A stretch of 64,000 nucleotides of DNA. It comes from Propionibacteriaceae bacterium (GTDB taxonomy: Bacteria; Actinomycetota; Actinomycetes; Propionibacteriales; Propionibacteriaceae). The notes below the pieces were generated by a model. The model worked only from the letters and a program-made list of their open reading frames with translations. It was not told the origin of the DNA and did not search any database. This document shows, in pieces, positions 23,322 to 32,206 of this stretch. Every line of letters begins with the position of its first letter. Within the stretch, counting starts at the first letter, position 1. The stretch spans positions 1 through 64,000 of the forward strand of contig JAIRYW010000075.1 in the NCBI GenBank assembly GCA_031267645.1, given 5' to 3'. A program made the position numbers and the translations under genes.

Positions 23322-25448
23322 GTGAGCGGTCCTGCAAGGTCGAACCGGCCCGGCCCGGCCCCACGCCGTCTGGCCGCCCGTCTGGTCGGGTTGGCCTTGG
23401 TCTTGGCCGGCGGCTGGTTCTGGGTCCCGGGCCAGCTGGCCGTCGCGCTCGAACCGCTGGCGGCCGAGATCGAGTTGACCGCGGTGGAGGCGACCGCCGA
23501 CGGCCTGTGGCTGACCGGTCAGGTGAGGAACACCGGCTCGGAGCCGCTCTGGCAGGCCGAATTGATCATGTGGCGGGACTCGACCCCGATCCTGACGCGC
23601 CGACAGTTGGACGCCGCCCTGGCCCTCGACCCGGCCGCCGGCGCCGGCTCGCGGGTGATCCGGCCCCGCACGACGTATCAAATCCTGTCCGACACCAACA
23701 CCGCCTTCGAACCCGGCCAGAGCCAGACCTTCACCATCGGTGCGTCCTGGCGGGACCTGGGTTTGACGGCCGACGGGGTCTACCTGGTCGGCGCCCACCT
23801 GGTGGCCGGCTCCAGCCCCAGCTCGGACGGTTCCGTGGTGGCGCGGGCCCGCACCTTGGTGGTCCGGCCCGGCGCCTCGGTGGAGGAAGCTGGCTTGGTC
23901 TGGTTGTCCAGTCAGCCGGCCCTGCTGTACGACGACGTCCTGAGCGACGACCACCTGGCCGAGGACCTGGCCGGCCGTCTGTCCAATCTGGCCCAGGCCG
24001 TCCTGGAGGACCACGATCTGAGTTGGGCCATCGATCCGGCGCTGTATCAGACCGCCCGGATCATGGCGGCGGGGTACCAAGTCGTCCAAGACGGTCAGTC
24101 GCGCACCGGGATCGGCTCGGCGGCGGCCCAGGCCTGGCTCGACCTGGTCGACCGGCTGCCGGCCGAAACCGGCTATCGACTGCTCTGGAACGACCCCGAC
24201 CTGGCCCTGGGGGCCGCCACCGGCGACAGCCGGCTGATCAGTCAAGCCGAGGCCAGCTTGGCCGACCGGCCCGAGGTGGGTCGCTTGGCCAGCCTGCCCC
24301 TGCTGGTGCGGGCCGCCAACGGCTTGGCCGACGCGGCCTTCGTCGACTACGTGGCCGCCGCCCGCCCCGCCCTGGTCTTGGCCCAGACGACCGGGGCGGC
24401 CGAATTGGCCTCGGGCCACCTGCTGCCGACCTTGACCGATCCTTATCCGGCCGGCCCCGGGCCGGACCGCTCCGACACCGTCTTGCAGGTCCACCAGCGG
24501 GCCCTGGCCGAGACCTATCTCGGGCCCACCCCGGACGGGGCCGAACCGGAGCGCGCCACCGTGCGGGTCCTGAGCGGCAGCGCCGACCTGTTGTGGTGGC
24601 GGGCCGAGCGGCCGGCTTGGATCGAGCGGACCACGTTGGACCGACTGGCCCAACGCCCGGCCCAGCCGTGGGCCCCGGAGCTGTCCCTGGGACCGGCCCA
24701 AGGGCCGTTGAACGGCGAGAACCTGAGCGCCAGCGACCGGATGGCGGTCGAGTACGCCGCCTTCGGCGAACTGATCGGCCAGCCCGACCGGATCGAACGG
24801 ACCGTGCGGGAGGCCGAGACGGCCGCTTGGTCGCAGGACTGGCCCAACTCGGCCGCCGCCCTGGTTCCGGTCCAGACCAATTGGGAGCGGGCTGCGGGCC
24901 TGCTCGGCCAGGCCCAGCTGGTCTTCGCCAGCCAGGTCACCTTGACCTCCCACGCCACCGTCTTTCCGGTCACCATCGCCAATCTAGGGTCCGACCCCAT
25001 CCACGTCCGCTTGGCCTTCACCTCCTCCATGCCCTTCCGTCTGTCCGTGCCCACCACCGACCTCATCACGGTGGCGCCGGGCGACCGCCAAACTGTGGTC
25101 GTGACGCCGACCGTGACCCACAACGGCTCTGTCTCGGTGACGGCCCGGTTGACGACCGACTCCGGCTACCAACTGGCCCAGTCCGACTGCGAGGTCGCCA
25201 TCAACCAGTCCGGCCGCCTGGCCTGGCTCATCATCGGCGTCTCCGGGGCGGTCCTGCTGGTCGGCACCGCTCTGCGCATCAAATCCATCCAGCGCAGCCG
25301 GCAGAGGGACCAGGCCGCCGCGCCGCCGGACCCGGCCGCCACCCCGTCGGATCAAACCGTCCCGCTGGACCCGGCCGCGCCACTGGACCAGGTCGTCCCA
25401 CCGGACCAAGCCGTCCCACCGGACCAGGCCGGGGGCGAGCATGTCTGA
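23322..25448 (+). CDS. DUF6049-family secreted/membrane protein
   Basis: A 708-residue protein with an N-terminal signal or anchor helix (about residues 15-36), a large extracytoplasmic region and a C-terminal transmembrane helix (LAWLIIGVSGAVLLVGTA, near residue 632) followed by a cytoplasmic tail of about 50 residues made of PPDQA-type repeats. It corresponds to the actinobacterial protein always found between cca and murJ (Rv3909 in M. tuberculosis), whose function is unknown but presumed to be in cell-wall assembly. The GTG start is divergent from cca, and the stop overlaps the murJ ATG by 8 bp. Confidence 0.85.
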   Translation: MSGPARSNRPGPAPRRLAARLVGLALVLAGGWFWVPGQLAVALEPLAAEIELTAVEATADGLWLTGQVRNTGSEPLWQAELIMWRDSTPILTRRQLDAALALDPAAGAGSRVIRPRTTYQILSDTNTAFEPGQSQTFTIGASWRDLGLTADGVYLVGAHLVAGSSPSSDGSVVARARTLVVRPGASVEEAGLVWLSSQPALLYDDVLSDDHLAEDLAGRLSNLAQAVLEDHDLSWAIDPALYQTARIMAAGYQVVQDGQSRTGIGSAAAQAWLDLVDRLPAETGYRLLWNDPDLALGAATGDSRLISQAEASLADRPEVGRLASLPLLVRAANGLADAAFVDYVAAARPALVLAQTTGAAELASGHLLPTLTDPYPAGPGPDRSDTVLQVHQRALAETYLGPTPDGAEPERATVRVLSGSADLLWWRAERPAWIERTTLDRLAQRPAQPWAPELSLGPAQGPLNGENLSASDRMAVEYAAFGELIGQPDRIERTVREAETAAWSQDWPNSAAALVPVQTNWERAAGLLGQAQLVFASQVTLTSHATVFPVTIANLGSDPIHVRLAFTSSMPFRLSVPTTDLITVAPGDRQTVVVTPTVTHNGSVSVTARLTTDSGYQLAQSDCEVAINQSGRLAWLIIGVSGAVLLVGTALRIKSIQRSRQRDQAAAPPDPAATPSDQTVPLDPAAPLDQVVPPDQAVPPDQAGGEHV

Positions 25449-28400
25449 GCCGGCGGCCGCTCCGACGCCCCCTGGCACGGGCACCTCGCGTCTGCTCTCA
25501 GCCACCGTCGTGATGGCCTCCGGCACGGTGGTGTCGCGCGCCTTCGGGCTGGTTCGGGCCCTGCTGGCGGCGTACCTCTTGGGCTCCAACACGCGCCAGT
25601 CGGAGATCTACGCCGTCGCCACCATGATCCCCAACTCGCTCTACTTCCTGCTGGCCGGCGGCTACCTCAACGCCGTCCTGGTGCCCCAGATCGTGCGCGC
25701 CATCAAACACGACAAAGACGGCGGCGAGGCCTACACCAACCGCATCATGACGGCCTTCCTGCTCGTGGTGGCCGGGTTGGCGGTGGTCTTCGTGATAGCC
25801 GGTCCGCTCTTGACCGGGCTGTACGCCGGTTCGGGCTGGCGGGCCCCGGAACTGGTCCAGCAATACCGCTCGATGGTGGCCCTGACCACCCTCTGCCTGC
25901 CCCAGATCTTCTTCTACGGGGCCTTCTTCCTGTTCAGCCAGATCCTCAACGCCCGCGACCGCTTCGGCCCCATGATGTGGGCGCCGGTGGTCAACAACCT
26001 GATCCAGATCATGGTCCTGGGCAGTTACGCCATCGCCTGGGGCTTCCACTCCGACACCAGCCAGGCCTTCGGCCTGCCCCAGATCTGCCTGCTCGGCTTC
26101 GGCTCGGTCCTGGGCCTGGCCTGCCAGGCTGCCCTGTTGGTGCCTTTCATGCAACGGGCCGGCTTCCACTACCGCCCCCGCTTCGATCTGCGGGGAGCGG
26201 GCTTGGGGCACACCTTCTCCCTAGCCAAGTGGACCATCGGCTTCGTCGCCTTGAACCAGCTCATGGGCCTGATCACGACCCGACTGTTGACCGGAGCGAC
26301 GGCCGGCGGCGTGGGGGCCGGCAACGCGGCGTACAACAACGCCTATCTGATCTACATCCTGCCCCACTCCCTCATCACGGTCTCGATCGGCACCGCTCTG
26401 CTGCCTTCGCTGTCCCGGCTGGCGGCCGACGGCCAGATGGGGGAGTTCGCCCGCGAACTGACCCGGGGCATCCGCCTGACCACCGCCGCCACCGTGCCCA
26501 TCGCCTTGCTTTTCGTGGCCACCGGTCTGCCCATCGCCACCATGGTCTACCGGGGGGCCGGCAAGGGCGGCGACCTGGTGGGCTGGACCCTGGTGGCCCT
26601 GGGGTTGGGCCTGATCCCCTTCGGCGTCCAATACCTCATCCTGCGCGGTTTCTTCGCCGTCGAGGACACCCGGTCGACCTTCTTTCTGCAGATCGTGGTG
26701 GCCGGCCTGATCGTGGCGGTGACGGCCGGGTTGGTGGTGGCGGCCCAAGCCCCGCCGAACTGGGTGGCACCCAGTCTGGGCCTGGCCTCGACCGTCGCCT
26801 ACTCGGTCGGGCTGGTGGTCAGCTGGTCCCGTTTCCGTCGTCGCGCCCCCCAGCTGAGCGGCTGGGGCCTGGTCCGACATCTGGCCCGAGTGCTGGTCTG
26901 CGCCCTGCCCGGGGCGGCTCTGGCCGGCCTGGTGACGACCCTCCAAACCAGGCGCTGGGACGGTTTCATCTTCGATTTCCTGGGCCTGGCTACCGGCCTC
27001 GGGCTGGCCCTCGGTGTGTACTTGGTGATGGCGAGGCTGCTGCGCTTGACAGAGGTCTCGGAAGTCGTCGCCATGATCGGCAGGCGTCTCCTGCCCAAGA
27101 AGGAGAAGACCATGGCCGTGGTCGTGCCCCCGCGCAAACCCCAGCCGGACCCGTCCCGGCCGTCCAGCCCGCCACCGGGTTCCGGCCCGGCGCCGACTGA
27201 TCCTGTGCCGACTGGTTCCGTGCCATCCGTCCCAGCTGGTTCCGTCCCGCCCGCCCCGACCGGTTCCGTCCTAGCCGCCGCTTCCGGGTCGACCGAGTCC
27301 GGACCGGCCGCCCCGCCCCTCGCCCCAGCGGCCGGGGCCGATCCCAGGGACCCGGCCGAGGCCTGGGCCGGGGCCGAGCCGGCGGCCCAGCTCGACGTCA
27401 CGGACGGGCCGCTGGGCTTGGACGAGCCGTTCACCGCCGTTGACGACCTGACCGAGCCGTACCCCGGATTGGGGTCGGCCGCCGCCGACCAGACCGAGAT
27501 CTTGCCCACCGGCCCCAGCTCCCCGTCCGCCGCCAACCAACTCGACACGACCGACTCCCAGCCGGTCCTGGACGGCCTCGCCCCCCTGATGGAGGGCGCC
27601 CGGGTGGCTCAGCGCTACCGGCTGCGCCAGTTCATCGGCCGTCAGGGCCAGGTCAGCCGCTGGCGAGCCGAGGACGAGGTGCTGTCCCGGCCCGTCCTGG
27701 TCCAGGCCATCGAGCAGGAGGAGTCGGCCGACGCCGTCATCGCCGCCGCCCGGCTGGCCGCCGAGGCCACCGACGCCCGCTTCGTCCGGGTGCTCGACGC
27801 CGTGGCCGACGGCAACGGCTTCTACGTCATCTCGGAGTGGATCGAAGGGACCTGGCTGTCCGACCTGCTCAAAACCGGTCCGCTGACCGCCATCGAGGCG
27901 GCCTGGATCGTGCGCGAGGTGGCCCAACCCCTCACCACCATCCACCCCCTGCGGCTGTGCCACCGCCGCCTCAGCCCGGCCCGCGTCTTGGTCACCGCCT
28001 CCGGCCAGGTCCGGGTGGCCGGTCTGATGACCGCCGCCATCTTGGACCCGGAGCCAGGCGACGAGTTCAAGGCCCGGGCCGACTTGGAGGCCGAAGACGT
28101 CACCGCCCTGGGCCGCCTGCTCTACGCCTGCCTGACCGGCCTGTGGCCCGGGCCCGAGCACGTCGGTCTGCCCCTGGCCCCGGTCGGCCCGCACGGCCCC
28201 GAGCCCCTGCTCCAAGTCCGCCCCGGCGCCTCGGTGGCGCTGGAGCGGATCGTCGACCAGATCCTGTCCGACACCCCGCGCGGCGGCCTGCCCCGGCTGG
28301 TCAGCGCCGACCAGGTCCTGACCGCCCTCAACGGCGCCCTGGGCCCGGCCGACGCCTCGGACGACCTGGCCCACCGCTTGGCCGGCGGCGACCGGCCGGT

Positions 28401-29193
28401 CCGGCTGGGGGCTTACGTCAACGCCGGCGCCGCCGTGCCGCCGGTCATCGTCCCGGCCACGCCCTGGGCCGAGACCCGATCCGACCCGATCGGGTTCGAC
28501 TCCCAGGGGTCGGCCGCCGACCCGGCGACCGTCCCTTCGGAGGATGAGGACGGCCGCGACCCGGCCCCGGCCGGTCAGCCCCCGCGGCCGTCGCGGGGCC
28601 GCTCGATCGGGCTGGTGGTGCTGGCCGGGTTGATCCTGATCGGCTTGCTGACGGCCTTGGTTCTGATCTTGTACAACAGCTCCCAAGACCAGCCCACGGT
28701 CGACCCGGAGCCCGATCCGACCGGCGGCGGGGTGACCATCCAGACGGTGCGCGTCTTCGACCCCGAGTCGGACGGCGGCAACGCCGAGGAGAACGACGCC
28801 GAGCTCCCCTTGGCTTGGGACGGCGACCTGGCCACGGCCTGGCACACGGTGGTGTACCACCATCCCCAGTTCGGCCGTTTCAAAGACGGCCTCGGCCTGG
28901 TCTTGGATTTCGGCGCGCCGGTCGACGTCTCCCGGGTCGATCTGACCTTGACCGACACCCCGACGCCGCTCAAGATCATGGTCCCGACCGTCGCCGACGC
29001 GGTGGCGGCCCCGATGGACACGGTTCAGAACTGGACCGCCCTGGCCGCCTCGTCCGGGCAGACCGCCCAGGTCGAGCTGACCTTCCAGACCCAGCGGACC
29101 CGCTTCTTGCTGATTTACTTCTACGACTCCCTGCCCCAGGTGGCCGGCGACGACTACCAATCCGGCGTCGCTGAGGTCGCCTGTTCGGGTTGA
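25441..29193 (+). CDS. murJ: Lipid II flippase MurJ fused to a pseudokinase and an extracellular C-terminal domain
   Basis: A 1250-residue protein. Residues 1-545 form the MurJ/MviN flippase (about 14 helices) that moves lipid II outward for peptidoglycan synthesis. A Pro/Ser/Thr-rich linker follows, then a kinase fold (about 716-970) without catalytic residues: the lysine region reads VLVQAI, HRD is HRR and DFG is VAG. A single helix (about 1054-1076) leads to an external F5/8-type (galactose-binding-like) domain. This is the architecture of mycobacterial MviN, whose pseudokinase binds the FHA protein FhaA after phosphorylation; I infer similar control. A strong terminator follows 115 bp after the stop. 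Confidence 0.93.
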   Translation: MSEPAAAPTPPGTGTSRLLSATVVMASGTVVSRAFGLVRALLAAYLLGSNTRQSEIYAVATMIPNSLYFLLAGGYLNAVLVPQIVRAIKHDKDGGEAYTNRIMTAFLLVVAGLAVVFVIAGPLLTGLYAGSGWRAPELVQQYRSMVALTTLCLPQIFFYGAFFLFSQILNARDRFGPMMWAPVVNNLIQIMVLGSYAIAWGFHSDTSQAFGLPQICLLGFGSVLGLACQAALLVPFMQRAGFHYRPRFDLRGAGLGHTFSLAKWTIGFVALNQLMGLITTRLLTGATAGGVGAGNAAYNNAYLIYILPHSLITVSIGTALLPSLSRLAADGQMGEFARELTRGIRLTTAATVPIALLFVATGLPIATMVYRGAGKGGDLVGWTLVALGLGLIPFGVQYLILRGFFAVEDTRSTFFLQIVVAGLIVAVTAGLVVAAQAPPNWVAPSLGLASTVAYSVGLVVSWSRFRRRAPQLSGWGLVRHLARVLVCALPGAALAGLVTTLQTRRWDGFIFDFLGLATGLGLALGVYLVMARLLRLTEVSEVVAMIGRRLLPKKEKTMAVVVPPRKPQPDPSRPSSPPPGSGPAPTDPVPTGSVPSVPAGSVPPAPTGSVLAAASGSTESGPAAPPLAPAAGADPRDPAEAWAGAEPAAQLDVTDGPLGLDEPFTAVDDLTEPYPGLGSAAADQTEILPTGPSSPSAANQLDTTDSQPVLDGLAPLMEGARVAQRYRLRQFIGRQGQVSRWRAEDEVLSRPVLVQAIEQEESADAVIAAARLAAEATDARFVRVLDAVADGNGFYVISEWIEGTWLSDLLKTGPLTAIEAAWIVREVAQPLTTIHPLRLCHRRLSPARVLVTASGQVRVAGLMTAAILDPEPGDEFKARADLEAEDVTALGRLLYACLTGLWPGPEHVGLPLAPVGPHGPEPLLQVRPGASVALERIVDQILSDTPRGGLPRLVSADQVLTALNGALGPADASDDLAHRLAGGDRPVRLGAYVNAGAAVPPVIVPATPWAETRSDPIGFDSQGSAADPATVPSEDEDGRDPAPAGQPPRPSRGRSIGLVVLAGLILIGLLTALVLILYNSSQDQPTVDPEPDPTGGGVTIQTVRVFDPESDGGNAEENDAELPLAWDGDLATAWHTVVYHHPQFGRFKDGLGLVLDFGAPVDVSRVDLTLTDTPTPLKIMVPTVADAVAAPMDTVQNWTALAASSGQTAQVELTFQTQRTRFLLIYFYDSLPQVAGDDYQSGVAEVACSG

Positions 29194-29308
29194 CCGGCCT
29201 GGGCCCGGCCCAGCCGCTTGATGAAGAAACAGTCAAGAAGCCCGGACTAGGGCCGGTTTGGCATTGCCCGCTCAGTTCCGGCCCTACATACTCATGCACG
29301 GAGGAGGC

Positions 29309-29346
29309 CCCCCGGACGGTGCTGCGGCATTCCGTCCGGGGGTTTT
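29309..29346 (+). terminator. Intrinsic terminator after murJ
   Basis: A perfect 11-bp stem (CCCCCGGACGG at 29309-29319 with CCGTCCGGGGG at 29332-29342), 12-nt loop, then TTTT. It lies in the 315-bp gap between murJ and the response regulator. Nothing else in the gap is convincing except a probable promoter near 29450-29490. Confidence 0.85.
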
Positions 29347-29508
29347 CTCCTCATCGGCTCCGACCGATCCTGGTCCGACGGGCGGGGCTTCCCGACCTGG
29401 ACCGCCGCGGACCCGCCCCGCGGTCTCGGGCCCGGGATGGCCCCCCGCTATGATCAGGGCACGTCACTTTGTCGTGGCTTCGTCTCTCACACCCAACCGA
29501 GGACAACT

Positions 29509-30255
29509 GTGCCCGCCTCTGCGCAGTCTGAAACCGGCCCTGCGGCGGCCTCCCGGTTTCCGCGCGCCCTGGTGGTCGACGACGAGCGTCCGCTGGCTCG
29601 GCTGGTGGCCGGTTACCTGACCCGCGACGGTTATTCCGTCACCCAGGCCTACGACGGCCCCAGCGCCCTGGCGGCGGTCGAGGAGACCGATCCGGAGCTG
29701 GTGGTGCTCGATCTGGCCCTGCCCGGTTTGGACGGGATCGAGGTCTGCCGCCGGATCCGGGCCCGGTCCGATTGCTACGTCATCATGCTGACCGCCCGCG
29801 CCCAAGAGGCTGACGTGCTGGCCGGTTTGGCGGCCGGGGCCGACGGCTACATGACCAAGCCCTTCAGCCCCCGCGAACTGGTCGCCCGCACCCGCGTCCT
29901 ACGCCGGCGCCCCCGCCACCTGACCGAATTCGACGGGCCGCCGGTCCTGAGCTGGGGCGAACTGACCATGGACACCGCCGCCCGTGAGCTGCGGGCGGCC
30001 GGGCGCCCGCTGGCGCTGACCCGGACCGAGTTCGACATTCTGGCCGTCCTGCTCCAGTTCCAATCCAAGGTCCTGGCCCGGGAGCGCATCCTGGACCACA
30101 TCTGGGGGGCCAACTGGGTCGGCGACCCCCACGTCGTCGACGTCCACATCGCCCGCATCCGGCGCAAGCTGACTGAAGCCGGACAGGTCTGCCCCATCGT
30201 GGCCGTGCGTGGCGTCGGCTACCGTTTGGGGATCGACGCCGAGGCCGGACGATGA
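29509..30255 (+). CDS. OmpR-family response regulator
   Basis: A 248-residue two-component regulator. The receiver domain has the acidic pair in VVDDER, the phospho-acceptor aspartate D68 in VVLDLALPGLDG and the lysine in MTKPFS; the C-terminal half is a winged-helix domain ending in VDVHIARIRRKL and VRGVGYRL. The start chosen is GTG at 29509 preceded by GAGGA; upstream in-frame starts lack such a site. Its stop overlaps the histidine kinase ATG by 4 bp. Target genes are unknown. Confidence 0.92.
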   Translation: MPASAQSETGPAAASRFPRALVVDDERPLARLVAGYLTRDGYSVTQAYDGPSALAAVEETDPELVVLDLALPGLDGIEVCRRIRARSDCYVIMLTARAQEADVLAGLAAGADGYMTKPFSPRELVARTRVLRRRPRHLTEFDGPPVLSWGELTMDTAARELRAAGRPLALTRTEFDILAVLLQFQSKVLARERILDHIWGANWVGDPHVVDVHIARIRRKLTEAGQVCPIVAVRGVGYRLGIDAEAGR

Positions 30256-31451
30256 GCCCGACCGTCGCTCCGGCCGCCGTCCCAGACAACCGGTCGGTCC
30301 CTTGGCTGACCCGTTTCAGCCTGACCAAGGCGGTGGCCGTGATCTGCACCGCCATCATCGCGGCCGGGCTGATCTCGGCCTTCGTGACGGCCTACCTGAT
30401 GGGGCCGAGCGTCTTCCAGCGGCGCATGTTGGAAGCCGGCTTCGACCCCGCCATGGTGGACCAGAACGGCTGGCGCACCTTCACCATGTCCTGGCTGTCG
30501 GTCCTGTTCGTGTCGTCGGCCGTCGCCACCGTCTGCGCCATCCTGGTCGGCGTCTTCTTCGCTCGCCGGCTGGTGCGGGCCTTCTCCGGCTTGCACGACG
30601 CCGCCGTCCGGATCGCCCAGGGCGATCTGACGGCTCGTATCACTCGGGTCCCCTTCGGCTCCGAGTTCGAGGCCTTCCGCGGCGCCTTCAACTCGATGGC
30701 GCAACAATTGAGCCAGATCGAGGAGGTCCGCACCCGGGTGCTGGGCGATCTGGCCCACGAGATGCGTACCCCGCTCAGCACCTTGGACGCCTACCTGGAG
30801 GCCATCGCCGACGGGGTCGAGCCGGCCGACACCAGCAATGTCGCCCTGCTGCGTCAGCAGACCGCCCGCCTGACCCGGTTGGCCAGCGACATCTCCTTGG
30901 TCACCATCACGGCCGAGGGCGGGCTCAGCCTGTACTGCGAGCCGCAGTCGGTCGGCGAGCTGTTGGAGACGGCCGTGCAGTCGGCCCAGGTCCGTTACGC
31001 CGGCCGCCAGGTCGAGCTGGTCCTAGCCCTCGGGCCCGGCTTGGAACAGGCCCTGGTGCAGGCCGACTTCGACCGCATGGGCCAGGTCCTGACCAATCTG
31101 CTGGACAACTCCTTGCGCCATACGTCGGCCGGCGGCCGGGTGGTGGTGGCAGCCCGCCCGCTCGGTGGCCGCTTCGGCCCGAGCGGGTCGGCGGCCGGCT
31201 CGGAGCGGGTCTCGATCACGGTGACGGACAACGGCGACGGCGTCGCCCCGGAACATCTGCCCCATCTCTTCGACCGTTTCTACCGGGTCGACTCCTCGCG
31301 CCAGCGCCTCCCCGACCGGGGCGGCTCGGGCATCGGCCTGTCCCTGGTCAAGGCCTTGGTCCAAGCCCAGCACGGCTCCATCGCGGTGGACAGCCCCGGT
31401 CTCGGCCAAGGCACCACCGTCACGGTGACTTTGCCCTTGCTGGGCCTTTGA
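30252..31451 (+). CDS. Sensor histidine kinase
   Basis: A 399-residue membrane kinase, partner of the adjacent regulator. Two helices (about 25-50 and 76-102) flank a very short external loop of about 25 residues, so it may sense membrane state or a partner rather than a soluble ligand. A HAMP region, the dimerisation motif AHEMRTPLS (H169), the N box NLLDNSLRHT, and G boxes DNGDGV and GGSGIGLSLVK follow. Its 3' end overlaps the 3' end of the convergent Fur-family gene by 32 bp. Confidence 0.93.
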   Translation: MSPTVAPAAVPDNRSVPWLTRFSLTKAVAVICTAIIAAGLISAFVTAYLMGPSVFQRRMLEAGFDPAMVDQNGWRTFTMSWLSVLFVSSAVATVCAILVGVFFARRLVRAFSGLHDAAVRIAQGDLTARITRVPFGSEFEAFRGAFNSMAQQLSQIEEVRTRVLGDLAHEMRTPLSTLDAYLEAIADGVEPADTSNVALLRQQTARLTRLASDISLVTITAEGGLSLYCEPQSVGELLETAVQSAQVRYAGRQVELVLALGPGLEQALVQADFDRMGQVLTNLLDNSLRHTSAGGRVVVAARPLGGRFGPSGSAAGSERVSITVTDNGDGVAPEHLPHLFDRFYRVDSSRQRLPDRGGSGIGLSLVKALVQAQHGSIAVDSPGLGQGTTVTVTLPLLGL

Positions 31452-31968
31452 CCGTCCGGTCGGGTCGATCCGCCTGACAGGCCGGGCACAGCCCCCAGTA
31501 GACCACTTCGACCTCGTCCACCAGGTAGCCGGCGGCCGGGGCGTCGGTTCGGCCGGGCGGCGCTCCGGCGGCCGCCCGATGGGGCGGAGGCGGTTCCCAG
31601 CAGGGCGCCGCCGCCTGGGCGCAAGCGACGTCCGCCACCGCCCCGCAACGGCGGCAGACCGCATGGTGGTGGTTGTCGCCGACCTGACGCTCGTACAACA
31701 TGGCCGACCCGGCCGGTTCGATCCGACGCAGCAAGCCGGCCTCGGTCAAAGCCCGTAAGACGTCGTAGACGGTTTGGAGGGAGACCCGGCCGAAGCGTCG
31801 CCGCACCCGCTCCGCCACCTGCTCGGCCTCCAGGTGGGAATCTTGCTCGAGCACGCTCAAGACGGCTAGCCGCGGGCCGGTCACGCGCAGACCGCCGCGG
31901 CGCAGCAGGGCGCGTCCATCCGACTCGGCCGCGACCGAGTGGTCCAGGGCGCGGGGAGGGTCCGACAC
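31420..31968 (-). CDS. Fur-family metal- or peroxide-responsive repressor
   Basis: A 182-residue regulator with an N-terminal winged helix (LRVTGPRLAVLSVL, then VSLQTVYDVLRALTEAGLL) and a metal-binding half: HHH at 100-102, C105-x2-C108 and C161-x2-C164. The four cysteines would hold the structural zinc. A Pro/Ala-rich insertion of about 25 residues separates the cysteine pairs, making the protein longer than the usual 140-150 aa. Sequence alone does not decide between Fur, Zur and PerR types. No catalase or zinc transporter is adjacent. It may be relevant to the iron-boxed cluster at 53.7 kb, but that box is of DtxR/IdeR type, not Fur. Confidence 0.9.
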   Translation of the reverse strand: MSDPPRALDHSVAAESDGRALLRRGGLRVTGPRLAVLSVLEQDSHLEAEQVAERVRRRFGRVSLQTVYDVLRALTEAGLLRRIEPAGSAMLYERQVGDNHHHAVCRRCGAVADVACAQAAAPCWEPPPPHRAAAGAPPGRTDAPAAGYLVDEVEVVYWGLCPACQADRPDRTVKGPARAKSP

Positions 31969-32151
31969 GCCGTCATCGTACGCCGCCGCCGCTCGGCCGG
32001 ACAGCTCCAGGCCGTCCCCAGCCGGCCCCCGGGCCGGGCCCAGGAGCCGCTGCGGCCCGGCCGCCGGGTCCGCTCCGGCTCCGCTCGGCCCCTGCGCGAT
32101 AATGACTTGGCGCGTAGGCGTTGACAGGCTGGGACCGGGCTGCCTAGGCTA

Positions 32152-32167
32152 ACTTGTATATACACGT
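32152..32167. promoter_or_regulatory. Candidate GntR operator upstream of the transaldolase-like gene
   Basis: ACTTGTATATACACGT contains the perfect 10-bp palindrome TGTATATACA and lies 39 bp before the ATG. It matches, at 8 invariant positions of 16, the sites at 45908 and 52158; together they give ACTKGTAYRKAYRMGY. Spacing and form suit HutC-type GntR operators. The binding is predicted, not known. Confidence 0.55.
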
Positions 32168-32206
32168 CCATATCCCATAACGGGACTGTGTCGGAGGAGA
32201 GTCACC

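Noticed and set aside
32141-32158. Second iron box (TAGGCTAAC core) before the transaldolase-like gene
   Set aside because: Only about 11 of 19 positions match the DtxR consensus and just the central core is shared; not enough to call.
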